A stretch of 64,000 nt of DNA from Polymorphobacter megasporae (GCF_018982885.2 NZ_CP081848.1:124001-188000); one strand, 5' to 3'. Shown: positions 33,803 through 45,033, counted from the stretch's first letter. The notes: generated by a model not told the origin, from the sequence alone. Program-made: numbers and translations.

Positions 33803-35517
33803 GGCGCGATTGGTTCGCTGAACATCAACGCGCGGACGTAGCGCGCCGGGGGCGAGCCGTAGCTGAGCACCGCGTCGTGGTATTTCTTGACGGCGAAGCC
33901 CGGGCGCTTCTCGGCCGCAGCACGCAGATCGGTGTGCTCGCTATAGCCGACAAAATAGCTCGGCAGCTGGGTCGAGCCGAGGCGGGCGCGGGTCCATTTG
34001 CCGGCGGCCTCGCGCTCTTGCTGGAACGCCTGGTCCATCATCAGCGACATCGCGGCTTTCTCGGTCATGCCCTCGGTATGGATGCCGATGTCGAGCAGCG
34101 CGTTCGAGATCGACCGCAGCCGCATCTTGAGCACGGTCAGCTTGTACAACGGATCGCCTTTCATGAAGCCGTCGTCGGCCATCTGCCCCTCGGCATAGAC
34201 CGCCCAGCCCTCGACGAACGACCCCGACCCGAGCACTGCGCGCAGCGTCGACGGATAGGCGTTCTGGTGCGCCAGCTGGACGTAATGCCCCGGCATCGCC
34301 TCATGGACCGCGAGGTCGCGGATCATGTACTCATTGTATTCGCTGAGAAACGACGTCGCCTGCGCCTCGCTCCACTGATCGGGGATCGGCGACACCGCAA
34401 AGAAGGTGCCGAGGTTCTTCTCGAGCGGCCCCGGCGAATCGCAATACGCCACCGCAACGCCCTGCTGGAACTTGGGCATGGTGATGATCTTGACCGGACT
34501 GTCGGGCAGCGTGATCAGGTCTTTCGCACGGACGAAGGCGGTCGCTTCGGCCAGCGCCTTCGTCGCCTCGGCGATCACCCCGTCCCGCGGCGCCCGCTTG
34601 GCATAGGTCAACTTGAGCGCGGCGGCGATGACGTCGTGATCCGACATTGCCGCATTGTCCTTGATCACGCCGCGCGCGAGGACCGCCATCTCGGTTGTCG
34701 TCGCCGCCAGCGCCTTGGTCGCACGCGCCTTGATCTCGGCCCGCGTCAGCGGCGAGTCGAGCGCGAAGGCGAGCTTGGCGTCGTACAGCTTTGCGCCGAG
34801 GCGGAAATCACCCTTGGCGTTCGGCACGAGCACGGTATCGAGCCAGCGCTGGTGGAGCGCGACCGCCCGCTTCAACCGCTCGCGCGCTTCGTCGAAGGCG
34901 ACCCGGTCGGCAGGCGCAAGTTCGCCCTCATGCGGCACGAGCATGTCGTTGACGATGTCGAGGATGCCGCTGTTTTGCTTGGCGACGGTCTGGGCATGAA
35001 TCAGCGGCACCCGCGCGGGAACGAGCGTTTCGCGCTCGACGGCAAGCATGCCGGGCAGCAGGTTCATCCGCGATGTCGCCGCCTTGAGCCGCACCGGCCA
35101 CGGTGCGAAATCGCGCGCGGCAAGGCTGTAGAGCGACCCGCCCGCGGCATCGTTGTAAATCTGCGGGTCCCACGCCCAGCTCTGCAGCGTGGCGTCGGTC
35201 CACAGGCTGTAGCGCAGGGCATTGCGCAGCATCGCCGCATCGACCTGATTCGCGCGGGTCAGCTTCTTCGCATCGATCCGATCGAGTTCCGCGAGCCAGC
35301 CGCGCTCGGCGGTGGCGCTGGCATGGCGTCCGGCAGCGGAGCGGTCGCCGATCAGATTGTCGTACTTGTGGACCCCGATGCCAGTCGCGCTTTCGGGAGC
35401 AAAGCGCATTTCGCCGTCGAGCCAACGCGCTTCGAGCGAGGCGAGTTTGTCGTCGGCAGAGCTGGCGGCAGCGGACGTCGCGGCAAGCGCGAGCCCGACA
35501 AACAATGCGCGAATCAC
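33799..35517 (-). CDS. DUF885 family protein, secreted, metallopeptidase-like
   Basis: A 572-residue DUF885 protein with an ordinary Sec signal (VIRALFVGLALAATSAAA) rather than the Tat signal of the 11.4 kb homolog. The family motif HEAMPGHYVQ is at residues 405-414, with the GWAVYAEGQM segment after it. GTG 35517 is preceded by GGGGGAG at eight bases. It lies 14 bases downstream of thyA and overlaps folA by four bases, so it is embedded in a folate/thymidylate operon although its domain suggests a periplasmic hydrolase. Confidence 0.88.
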   Translation of the reverse strand: MIRALFVGLALAATSAAASSADDKLASLEARWLDGEMRFAPESATGIGVHKYDNLIGDRSAAGRHASATAERGWLAELDRIDAKKLTRANQVDAAMLRNALRYSLWTDATLQSWAWDPQIYNDAAGGSLYSLAARDFAPWPVRLKAATSRMNLLPGMLAVERETLVPARVPLIHAQTVAKQNSGILDIVNDMLVPHEGELAPADRVAFDEARERLKRAVALHQRWLDTVLVPNAKGDFRLGAKLYDAKLAFALDSPLTRAEIKARATKALAATTTEMAVLARGVIKDNAAMSDHDVIAAALKLTYAKRAPRDGVIAEATKALAEATAFVRAKDLITLPDSPVKIITMPKFQQGVAVAYCDSPGPLEKNLGTFFAVSPIPDQWSEAQATSFLSEYNEYMIRDLAVHEAMPGHYVQLAHQNAYPSTLRAVLGSGSFVEGWAVYAEGQMADDGFMKGDPLYKLTVLKMRLRSISNALLDIGIHTEGMTEKAAMSLMMDQAFQQEREAAGKWTRARLGSTQLPSYFVGYSEHTDLRAAAEKRPGFAVKKYHDAVLSYGSPPARYVRALMFSEPIAP

Positions 35518-35531
35518 GGCGAACTCCCCCT

Positions 35532-36458
35532 TTAGACCGCAACCGGCGCAGCGATATGCGGTTGCGGGGCGTAATCGTACACCGCGAAATCATCGATCGT
35601 ATAGTCGAAGATCGTCGGCGGACGCCGGAGCAGCTGCAGCTTCGGCACACCCGATGGCGTCCGGCCGAGCTGCTCGGCCACCAGCGCCTCGTGGTTGAGA
35701 TAGAGGTGGCAGTCACCCCCCGACCACACCAGTTCCCCCGGCTCGAGATCGCACTGCTGCGCGAGCATGCGGATCAGCAGCGCCGCCGCGAAGACGTTGA
35801 AGGCGAAGCCCAACCCGAGGTCGCAAGACCGCTGCCACAGCATCCCCGACAGCCGGCCGTTGGCGACATGAAACTGATACGTCATATGGCACGGCGGCAA
35901 CGCCATGCGGTCGAGCTCGGCGACATTCCAGCCAGTGAAGATGTGCCGCCGTGACGCCGGGTTGTGCCGCAGCCCGTCGACCAGCGCCACAATCTGGTTG
36001 ATCCCGGGACCGCGCTCGAAGCGACCGTCGCCGACGGGCTCGAACGTCGGCCAGTCGACCCATTGCTTCCCATACACCGGGCCTAGGTTGCCCCAGTTTT
36101 CGGCAAAGCCGTCGTCGCCCAGCAGCCGCGCCTCGAAATCGTCACGCGACAGCTCGACCCCAGTCTCGCGGTTGTGCCGCGCCAGCGGCCAATCGGTCCA
36201 GATGTGGACGCCTTGCTCGACCAGCGGCCGGATGTTGGTCACGCCGCTGAGGAACCACAGCATCTCGCGCGCCGCCGTTTTCCAGAACACCCGTTTCGTC
36301 GTCAGCAGCGGCACCGCGTCACTCGACAGGTCGAAGCGCATCGTCTCGCCGAACAGTGACCGCGTCCCGACTCCCGTCCGGTCGATGCGAAGGTCACCCT
36401 CGGACCAGACCCGGGCCATCAGGCTGAGATATTGCTGCTCGGGATGGGGGCTTGGCAT
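35532..36458 (-). CDS. thyA: thymidylate synthase
   Basis: A 308-residue ThyA that methylates dUMP to dTMP, releasing dihydrofolate. The nucleophile Cys190 is in LPPCHMTYQF; RRHIFTGWN and CDLGLGFAFNV (dUMP binding) and the C-terminal APQPHIAAPVAV are present. It is longer than the E. coli enzyme (264) and closer to the 316-residue Lactobacillus type, because of the insert between helices. ATG 36458 is used; a frame start at 36467 is possible. First gene of the thyA-DUF885-folA-pldA-ribF run. Confidence 0.96.
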   Translation of the reverse strand: MPSPHPEQQYLSLMARVWSEGDLRIDRTGVGTRSLFGETMRFDLSSDAVPLLTTKRVFWKTAAREMLWFLSGVTNIRPLVEQGVHIWTDWPLARHNRETGVELSRDDFEARLLGDDGFAENWGNLGPVYGKQWVDWPTFEPVGDGRFERGPGINQIVALVDGLRHNPASRRHIFTGWNVAELDRMALPPCHMTYQFHVANGRLSGMLWQRSCDLGLGFAFNVFAAALLIRMLAQQCDLEPGELVWSGGDCHLYLNHEALVAEQLGRTPSGVPKLQLLRRPPTIFDYTIDDFAVYDYAPQPHIAAPVAV

Positions 36459-36580
36459 GGCTCTCAATCGCGAATATCGTTACGGTAATGCAAGGATCGA
36501 TCGAAGCAGATCGCCGAGCGTGGGGGATCGAATACTGGATAACATGAAGGCGGGCCACCTCGGCCCTCCCGACTGATCGC

Positions 36581-37969
36581 ATGGCCGGGGGGCTCGTGCT
36601 TTTTGCCGCCGCATTGCACGTCGCGACCCGCGAGGTGCTGGTGCTTGCCGCCGTCGGGATTGCTGCGTCGACCATCGACGACGGCGTGATCGACCTGATC
36701 TATCTGTCGATCTGGCTGCGACGCCGCGCTCTACGGATGCGTCCGGTGCCCGCCGCCAACCTTCCCTCCGGCAGCAGCTGGATGGCGATCATGGTGCCTG
36801 CATGGGACGAAGCCGCAGTCATCGCGTCGATGCTCCGCAGCCTGACGACACGGCTCGATTACCCGAAGTACCGGGTGTTCGTCGGTGTCTATCCGAACGA
36901 TCCGGCGACGCTCGCGGCAGTCAGGACGGTTGTCGATCATCGCATCTCGCCGGTGATCTGCACACGTCCCGGCTCCACGACCAAGGCCGATTGCCTCAAC
37001 CACATCTGGCGCGCGGTGATCGCCCACGAGGCCGAGGCGTCAATCCGCTTTAAGGCGATCGTCTTCCACGATGCCGAGGACGTCGTCGACCGCCACGAAC
37101 TCCGCGTCTTCGACCATCTCATTCCCGGCCTCGCGATGGTGCAACTTCCGGTCATCCCGCTGGTCGATCCCGGCTCACGTTGGATAAGCGGGCACTACCT
37201 TGACGAGTTCGCCGAGTCGCACGGCAAGGACATCATCGTCCGCGGCGCGCTCGGCGCAGCAGTGCCGAGCGCTGGCGTCGCCTGCGCGATCGACCGCGAC
37301 GTCCTCGCGATGATCGCCGGTGGCACGGGCACCCCGTTCGATCCCGCCTGCATGACCGAGGATTACGAGCTCGGCATGAAGGTCGCCGCCCTCGGGCACC
37401 GCGGCGCGCTGGTCCGCATTCCTGGTTTCGCAGGTGGGCGAACGGTTGCGACCCACGAGCATTTCCCGGCAACCTTCGAAACCGCAGTCAAGCAAAAGAC
37501 CCGCTGGCTGCTCGGCATTGCGCTGAGCGGCTGGGACCGGATCGGCTGGCAGGGTGGCATTGCCGATCGGTACATGCTGCTGCGCGACCGCAAGTCGATC
37601 GTTGCGCCGCTGCTGACAATCTTCGGCTACGTTGCGGTGGCGATGGTCCTTGTCGACGCCGAGGTGAGCACGGTCGTCCCGGCCGCGTTGCGCTTCGACC
37701 CCTTGGTCGCAGCGCAATCGCCCCTCGCCGCGTTATTGTGGCTGAACACCATCGCACTCGGCTGGCGCCTCGGTCTGCGCGCCTCATTCACCGCTGCGAC
37801 CCACGGTTGGCGAGAGGGGTTGCGCGCTGTTCCCCGGACAATCGTCGGCAATGCGATCAATGCGGTTGCCGCGACGAGCGCGCTGCGGCGCTACGCACGC
37901 ATCCGCGCTGGGCACGAAAGTCCGGCGTGGGACAAGACAACACATAAGTTCACCGTGCCCGCCGAGTGA
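36581..37969 (+). CDS. NfrB-like membrane glycosyltransferase
   Basis: A 462-residue GT2-family membrane protein. An N-terminal hydrophobic part is followed by a GT-A domain with AIMVPAWDEAAVI, the DxD-like HDAEDVVD, the TEDYELGMK acceptor motif and KQKTRW, which is the Q-x-x-R-W-like product-binding motif of processive synthases. Two or three hydrophobic segments close it. It resembles the glycosyltransferase part of E. coli NfrB, which makes the N4-phage receptor glycan, but it stops where NfrB carries its cyclic-di-GMP-binding MshEN domain. The last codon overlaps the GTG of the next gene. The start at 36581 lacks a good Shine-Dalgarno. Confidence 0.85.
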   Translation: MAGGLVLFAAALHVATREVLVLAAVGIAASTIDDGVIDLIYLSIWLRRRALRMRPVPAANLPSGSSWMAIMVPAWDEAAVIASMLRSLTTRLDYPKYRVFVGVYPNDPATLAAVRTVVDHRISPVICTRPGSTTKADCLNHIWRAVIAHEAEASIRFKAIVFHDAEDVVDRHELRVFDHLIPGLAMVQLPVIPLVDPGSRWISGHYLDEFAESHGKDIIVRGALGAAVPSAGVACAIDRDVLAMIAGGTGTPFDPACMTEDYELGMKVAALGHRGALVRIPGFAGGRTVATHEHFPATFETAVKQKTRWLLGIALSGWDRIGWQGGIADRYMLLRDRKSIVAPLLTIFGYVAVAMVLVDAEVSTVVPAALRFDPLVAAQSPLAALLWLNTIALGWRLGLRASFTAATHGWREGLRAVPRTIVGNAINAVAATSALRRYARIRAGHESPAWDKTTHKFTVPAE

Positions 37970-39120
37970 CGCGAACCACGACGGGGCACCCGACGCGGGC
38001 CTTGCGCGGATGCGCGTTGCTGCTGTTGTTGTGGGTGACGTACCGCGTCCCGGCGATGCAGACCGCCTTCGACGCGGCGGTCGTGGCGGCGGAAGACGGC
38101 GCAAGCATGGCGACCGTGTGGACATGGATGCTGCCGCCATGGACCGCGGCGGCAAAGCGGATCGCGGTCGCACCTCCGCCAGAATCGACGCATCCGCTTC
38201 CTCATCGCTCTCCAAGATCCGTCGGGAACGAGAGGATGCGGCCTGCAGCCGGCAGTGAGCGAGCGGGCGGCGACATCGTCGTCCTCATGTCGGCGAACAT
38301 GCCCGCATCAGGGTCTCCGCAACAGCCGCAGCCAACTGCTGATACCGACGGCGCAACTCCAAGCGAGCTGGCGACCGTGGCCTATGCCCGCCTCGCCGCG
38401 GGAGACCGGCGCGGAGCCGCCCGCTTATTTGACGAGGCGCTGGCTGGTGGCGACGATCCCCGGTCCGCAGCATGGCGGGCGCAGCGCGATGCGTTGACAC
38501 GGGGCTGGTCGGGCAGCGCCTACAGCATCGTCCGCTCGGGCGGGAGTTCCAGTATTGCCGTAGCGCCGGTCCTCGGCGGTGGCCAGAGCGGCGCGGCACT
38601 GGCGTGGACGCCCGACCCGCTCGCCGTCCGCCCGCTGGCGCTGACGTTGCGCGGGACGATCGCGCATGACGACCGCGGCCGCAGCGCGCTCGCCGCGGCC
38701 GGCATCGCGTGGCACCCGTTTACCGGTGTTACCCTTGCTGCCGAGCGCCTGCTGCCCGTCGGTCCGGCAGCGCGCGGCGACTGGGCGTTGCGGGTCGCCG
38801 GAGGGCTTAGCCGGAGCGTAGGAGCACTCGATGCCTCGGCATACGGGGAAGCCGGTGCCGTCGGGTCGGTCGTTTATGCCGCCGCGCAGGCGCGTCTCGG
38901 GGCTAGCATCCACCGCCGTAATATCGCGCTTGGCACCGAAGTCGGATCTTGGGCGAGCGTCCAGCATGGACACAGCAGCACCGTCGACCGGCTCGACATC
39001 GGACCCGGCGTCTCGGCTCGCACCGGGCGGCTCAGCCTGTCAGCCGACTACCGCTTCCACATCGCGGGGAACGCCGCCCCCGGCTCGGGGCCGGTGGTGA
39101 CGCTCGCCGCCGCCTTCTAG
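37966..39120 (+). CDS. NfrA-like protein with C-terminal outer-membrane-type domain
   Basis: A 384-residue protein coupled to the NfrB-like gene by a GTGA overlap. There is a hydrophobic N-terminal segment (ALRGCALLLLLWVTYRV), a Pro-rich linker, a short TPR-like helical stretch (ELATVAYARLAAGDRRGAARLFDEAL) and then about 210 residues of alternating Gly/Ala/Ser-rich strands ending in Phe. This is the layout of NfrA's periplasmic TPR and C-terminal barrel domain, but E. coli NfrA is about 990 residues, so it is a much reduced form. Probable role: helping the NfrB-like product out through the envelope. Its TAG shares the bases CTAG (39117-39120) with the stop of the convergent merR gene. Confidence 0.7.
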   Translation: MTRTTTGHPTRALRGCALLLLLWVTYRVPAMQTAFDAAVVAAEDGASMATVWTWMLPPWTAAAKRIAVAPPPESTHPLPHRSPRSVGNERMRPAAGSERAGGDIVVLMSANMPASGSPQQPQPTADTDGATPSELATVAYARLAAGDRRGAARLFDEALAGGDDPRSAAWRAQRDALTRGWSGSAYSIVRSGGSSSIAVAPVLGGGQSGAALAWTPDPLAVRPLALTLRGTIAHDDRGRSALAAAGIAWHPFTGVTLAAERLLPVGPAARGDWALRVAGGLSRSVGALDASAYGEAGAVGSVVYAAAQARLGASIHRRNIALGTEVGSWASVQHGHSSTVDRLDIGPGVSARTGRLSLSADYRFHIAGNAAPGSGPVVTLAAAF

Positions 39121-39830
39121 CGGTCGTTCGCCACCCGCCGCCGCCGTTCGAGCTTGGCAAGCAGCGCGCGTGTTCGCATCAGCGCGAGCAGGTCGTTGAC
39201 CGCGCCGATGCCGAGTTCGGCCATGTCGGCAGCCTTGGGCTCGTCGACTTGCCCGGCGGTGTGCTCGAAGAAAAAGCGCATCTCCTGCGTCGTCACATAG
39301 TCGATGAAGTCGTGGTACATCCGGATCATGCCCGGGGTGAAGCCGTGCTCCCGGCTGAAGCCGATCCGGTCGAGGTCGCCGAGCGTCCGCAGGATCGCGG
39401 CATCGCGCGCGGTCATCGTTCCCGCCGCGTCGACGGTGACGATTGCGTTCGCCACCGCTTCGTCGATCATCTCGGCGTCGAGGCCCGAGGCGGCGAGCGC
39501 GACGGCTGCGGGCACGCGCGGCGCATCAAGGTCGATCCGCGACCGCAGCACCGCGTCAAGCCCCGGGAAAGCTTCGGGTTCGAGCCAGCGTTCGGCGTCG
39601 CTTCCCCCTTCGGCATCGTCGCGGTCGAGCAGCCCGCGGATCACCGCGAGCGGCAGGAAGCGCTCCTCCTGCAGCCGCTTGATCGCGACCAGCCGGGTGA
39701 CGTGCGCCTCCGAATACGACGCCGAATTGCGCGCCGCGCGGGCGGGTTCGGGGAGCAGGCCTTCACGGATATAGAAGCGGATCGTCTCGCGTCCGACCCC
39801 GCTCCGCGCCTCGAGTTCACGCATACGCAT
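39117..39830 (-). CDS. MerR-family transcriptional regulator
   Basis: A 237-residue regulator. The N-terminal MerR helix-turn-helix and wing (MRMRELEARSGVGRETIRFYIREGLLPEP, Arg-Tyr wing region, then AHVTRLVAIKRLQEERFLPLAVIRGLL) is followed by a long unidentified effector or dimerisation part of about 160 residues; no Cys cluster for metal binding is seen, so a metal sensor is unlikely. It is divergent from the DNA-ligase gene 54 bases away, so it may control it or itself. Confidence 0.88.
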   Translation of the reverse strand: MRMRELEARSGVGRETIRFYIREGLLPEPARAARNSASYSEAHVTRLVAIKRLQEERFLPLAVIRGLLDRDDAEGGSDAERWLEPEAFPGLDAVLRSRIDLDAPRVPAAVALAASGLDAEMIDEAVANAIVTVDAAGTMTARDAAILRTLGDLDRIGFSREHGFTPGMIRMYHDFIDYVTTQEMRFFFEHTAGQVDEPKAADMAELGIGAVNDLLALMRTRALLAKLERRRRVANDR

Positions 39831-39884
39831 GCAGCTTCATGCCAAACTTGCCGCCGGAGCGCCACGCCCTACGTTAAGCCCTCG

Positions 39885-41465
39885 ATGCAAGCTTTTGCCG
39901 CCCTTCTCGACCGGCTCGTCTACACGCGGTCGCGCAACGCCAAGCTGCGCCTGATTGCCGACTATCTTCTGGCGACCCCCGACCCCGATCGCGGCTGGGC
40001 GCTCGCCGCACTGACCGGCGGGCTCGACCTCAAGGCGGTCCAGCCCAAACTGATCCGGACTTTGCTCGAGGAGCGGATCGATCCGGTCCTGCTGGCGATG
40101 AGCTACGACTATGTCGGCGACATGGCCGAGACCGCGTCGTTGCTGTGGCCCGACCCGTTGACGCCGCCCCCTCCTCCGCCGAGCCTCAATGAGGTCGTCG
40201 AGCGATTGCAGCATCTTGGCCGCGCTGACGCCCCCGCGGCGATGCGCGAGTTGATGGACCGGCTCGACAGCAGCGGGCGCTATGCGCTGCTAAAACTGGC
40301 GACCGGCGCGATGCGGATCGGGGTGTCGGCGCGGCTCGCCAAGACCGCGTTTGCGTTGGCGTTTTCGGTCGACGTCGATGCGGTCGAGGAGGTCTGGCAC
40401 GGCCTCAAGCCGCCCTACCCCGAGCTGTTCGACTGGGGCACCGGCGGCGCGCAGCCGACCCCGGGGACGGTGCCGGTGTTCCGCCCGTTCATGCTCGCGC
40501 ACCCGTTGGATGACCTCAAGCTCGACCTGAAGGACTATGCCGCCGAGTGGAAATGGGACGGAATCCGCATCCAGATCGTCCATGTCGCAGGGGTCACCCG
40601 CCTGTTCAGCCGAGCGGGGGACGACATCACCGGCAGCTTTCCCGAAATCGCGGCGGCATTCGCGTATCCGGCGGTGCTCGACGGCGAACTGCTCGTCCGC
40701 GGCGACTTCCAGGGGGGTGAGGCGGCGAGCTTCAATGCGCTCCAGCAACGCCTCGGACGCAAGGCCCCGACCGCTAAGGCGCAGGCCGAGTTCCCTGCGT
40801 TCGTAAGGCTTTACGACGTCCTATTCGACGGCGACGAGGACCTCCGCGCGCTGCCGTGGACCGAACGGCGGGTGCGTCTCGAGGCGCTGATGCCGCGCCT
40901 CGACCCGACGCGATTCGACCTGTCGGCGGTGATCGCGGCGACCGATTTCGAGGATCTCGCGCGGATCAGGGACGGTGCCCGCGATGCCGCGATCGAGGGG
41001 GTGATGCTCAAGCAGCGCACCTCCCCCTACGTCGCCGGACGCCGCACCGGGCTGTGGTACAAATGGAAGCGCGACCCCTTGGTGGCCGACTGCGTGATGA
41101 TGTACGCGCAGCGCGGCCACGGCAAAAGATCGAGCTTTTACAGCGACTACACCTTCGGCTGCTGGACCGCCGACCCCGCCGAAGGGGGCGAACTGCTCCC
41201 GGTCGGCAAGGCGTATTCGGGCTTCACTGACGCCGAGCTGGCGATGCTCGACAAGTTCGTCCGGACCAACACCGTCGCCCGCTTCGGGCCGGTCCGCGAA
41301 GTCGCCAAGACGATGGTCCTCGAGGTCGCGTTCGACTCGCTCCACAAGTCGACCCGGCACAAGTCGGGGGTGTCGATGCGCTTTCCCCGGGTTGCCCGGA
41401 TTCGCACCGACAAGCCTGCTATCGAGGCCGATCGGATCGAGACTTTGGTGCGAATGATCACCTGA
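39885..41465 (+). CDS. ATP-dependent DNA ligase (cisplatin-damage-response type)
   Basis: A 526-residue ATP-dependent ligase that seals nicks in DNA. The adenylation motif I is EWKWDGIR with the reactive Lys; motif III (VLDGELLV), motif IV (EGVMLK) and motif V (WYKWKRD) follow, with an OB-fold C-terminus. The N-terminal 200 residues form the helical DNA-binding domain. It matches the bacterial ligase family that in many alphaproteobacteria stands beside a dedicated exonuclease, a DEXH helicase and PdeM-like phosphoesterase; none is nearby here. ATG 39885 starts the usual N-terminus, although the frame is open to 38949. Confidence 0.93.
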   Translation: MQAFAALLDRLVYTRSRNAKLRLIADYLLATPDPDRGWALAALTGGLDLKAVQPKLIRTLLEERIDPVLLAMSYDYVGDMAETASLLWPDPLTPPPPPPSLNEVVERLQHLGRADAPAAMRELMDRLDSSGRYALLKLATGAMRIGVSARLAKTAFALAFSVDVDAVEEVWHGLKPPYPELFDWGTGGAQPTPGTVPVFRPFMLAHPLDDLKLDLKDYAAEWKWDGIRIQIVHVAGVTRLFSRAGDDITGSFPEIAAAFAYPAVLDGELLVRGDFQGGEAASFNALQQRLGRKAPTAKAQAEFPAFVRLYDVLFDGDEDLRALPWTERRVRLEALMPRLDPTRFDLSAVIAATDFEDLARIRDGARDAAIEGVMLKQRTSPYVAGRRTGLWYKWKRDPLVADCVMMYAQRGHGKRSSFYSDYTFGCWTADPAEGGELLPVGKAYSGFTDAELAMLDKFVRTNTVARFGPVREVAKTMVLEVAFDSLHKSTRHKSGVSMRFPRVARIRTDKPAIEADRIETLVRMIT

Positions 41466-41673
41466 GGCGGGTTTAAGCCGGTCGGGCCGCGAGAATGGCG
41501 GCGTTTGGATCGAGGCGGCCAGGTAATCGCCGGATCGGCCGGGTTTTCGCGATTCCGGCCACGCGCACACACACCGCACATCGCCGCACGCAGTCGTCAC
41601 TTCGCCTCACCCCGGGCGTACATTTCGCCCGAGCGGTCGGACAACCCCTTTCCTTGGCGGGCGATGAAAGTCC

Positions 41674-41701
41674 CTTGTGTTGCCCGATTACCACACCATA
41701 T
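41674..41701 (+). promoter_or_regulatory. possible sigma-32 (RpoH) heat-shock promoter for clpB
   Basis: CTTGTGT at 41674-41680, a 13-base gap, and CACCATAT at 41694-41701 resemble the RpoH consensus (CTTGAAA, gap of 11-16, CCCCATNT), with one mismatch in the -10 part. It lies 20 bases upstream of the clpB start. clpB belongs to the RpoH regulon in other proteobacteria. Confidence 0.45.
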
Positions 41702-41720
41702 CGTCGGGACAGGAGATGGC

Positions 41721-44297
<2,577 letters not shown>

Positions 44298-44300
44298 GCG

Positions 44301-44624
44301 TTAGCAGTCGGGGCCGTTGCACCCCTGCTTGCTTCTTTGATCGTCAAGCAATTGACGGTTTTGCTGGTCCTGCACATCCTCGACATAGCGCCATTGCGAC
44401 TTGGTGAGGCACTGCTTGCGACGCTGGATCAACGAACCGGTTTCGATCGACGAGTGGCAGATTAAGGGCTGTCGCGCCACGACAGGCTGTAGCGTCGCCG
44501 GGATGATTTTGACGGCGAAGGGCGGCGCCGGATCGGTCGGCACCGGCGCATCACCCGGCGCACCCGCGAAGGCCGGGCTGGCGAACGCGAGCGCAGCTGC
44601 GACAGCAAAACACCGCCGCATCAT
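44301..44624 (-). CDS. small periplasmic protein with C-x-ETGSL / CLTxxQW motif (paralog 1)
   Basis: About 107 residues. The signal peptide (MMRRCFAVAAALAFASPAFA) is followed by a Pro-rich stretch, then the conserved core LICHSSIETGSL, QCLT and QWRYV, and a Gln/Asp-rich tail ending CNGPDC. It shares the core Cys-x7-TGSL, Cys-Leu-Thr-x2-Gln-Trp with the next gene upstream, so the two are tandem duplicates. Two core cysteines 15-17 residues apart are likely disulfide-bonded. Function unknown. No strong Shine-Dalgarno; the start may be 44624 or 44621. The gene converges on clpB with three bases between. Confidence 0.75.
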   Translation of the reverse strand: MMRRCFAVAAALAFASPAFAGAPGDAPVPTDPAPPFAVKIIPATLQPVVARQPLICHSSIETGSLIQRRKQCLTKSQWRYVEDVQDQQNRQLLDDQRSKQGCNGPDC

Positions 44625-44628
44625 CAGG

Positions 44629-44913
44629 TCAGTTACCGGACGGATGGCTGGTGTTATCGTCGACCATCTTCCGCGCGTAGCTTTCATGCTGGTCGTTGAC
44701 GTACGCCCACTGCTTCCTGGTCAAGCAGGTCTTGTGCTTTTTCACGAGCGAGCCGGTCTCCTGCTCGGTCTTGCAAACCACCTGCGACTTATACACCTCT
44801 GCTGGAGTCAGGGCGGCAGGTGCTGCGGGAGCCACGGGAGCAACCGGCGGTGCCTCCTGTGCCACTGCCGGCACCGCGAGCATCAGCGACAACGCGCTCA
44901 AAAGTTTGATCAT
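44629..44913 (-). CDS. small periplasmic protein with C-x-ETGSL / CLTxxQW motif (paralog 2)
   Basis: A 94-residue secreted protein: signal peptide (MIKLLSALSLMLAVPAVAQ), an Ala/Pro-rich linker (APPVAPVAPAAPAAL) and the core VVCKTEQETGSLVKKHKTCLTRKQWAYV. The AGAGGGG Shine-Dalgarno six to seven bases before ATG 44913 decides the start. It is followed four bases later by its paralog, so the pair forms an operon. A hairpin terminator separates it from the TonB-dependent receptor gene upstream on the same strand. I know no function for this motif. Confidence 0.8.
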   Translation of the reverse strand: MIKLLSALSLMLAVPAVAQEAPPVAPVAPAAPAALTPAEVYKSQVVCKTEQETGSLVKKHKTCLTRKQWAYVNDQHESYARKMVDDNTSHPSGN

Positions 44914-44999
44914 CAAAAACCCCTCTGCCGAAACGATCATACCCTAAATCGTTTCGCCGGGAAGATACTGGAGCGCGAAATCTTTTGCCGATGACGCAA

Positions 45000-45023
45000 G
45001 CCGGCCAAATGAGAAGGGCCGGC
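45000..45023. other. GC-rich hairpin upstream of the small paralog pair
   Basis: GCCGGCC (45000-45006) and GGCCGGC (45017-45023) form a 7-base-pair hairpin with a 10-base loop. It lies between the terminator of the TonB receptor gene and the start of the small paralog genes. It has no adjacent T-tract on the minus strand. Confidence 0.35.
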
Positions 45024-45033
45024 CACCGCAACG

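Noticed and set aside
33877-35535. Plus-strand open frame of 552 codons opposite the DUF885 gene
   Set aside because: Antisense to a conserved gene with a good Shine-Dalgarno on the other strand; composition is that of a shadow frame.
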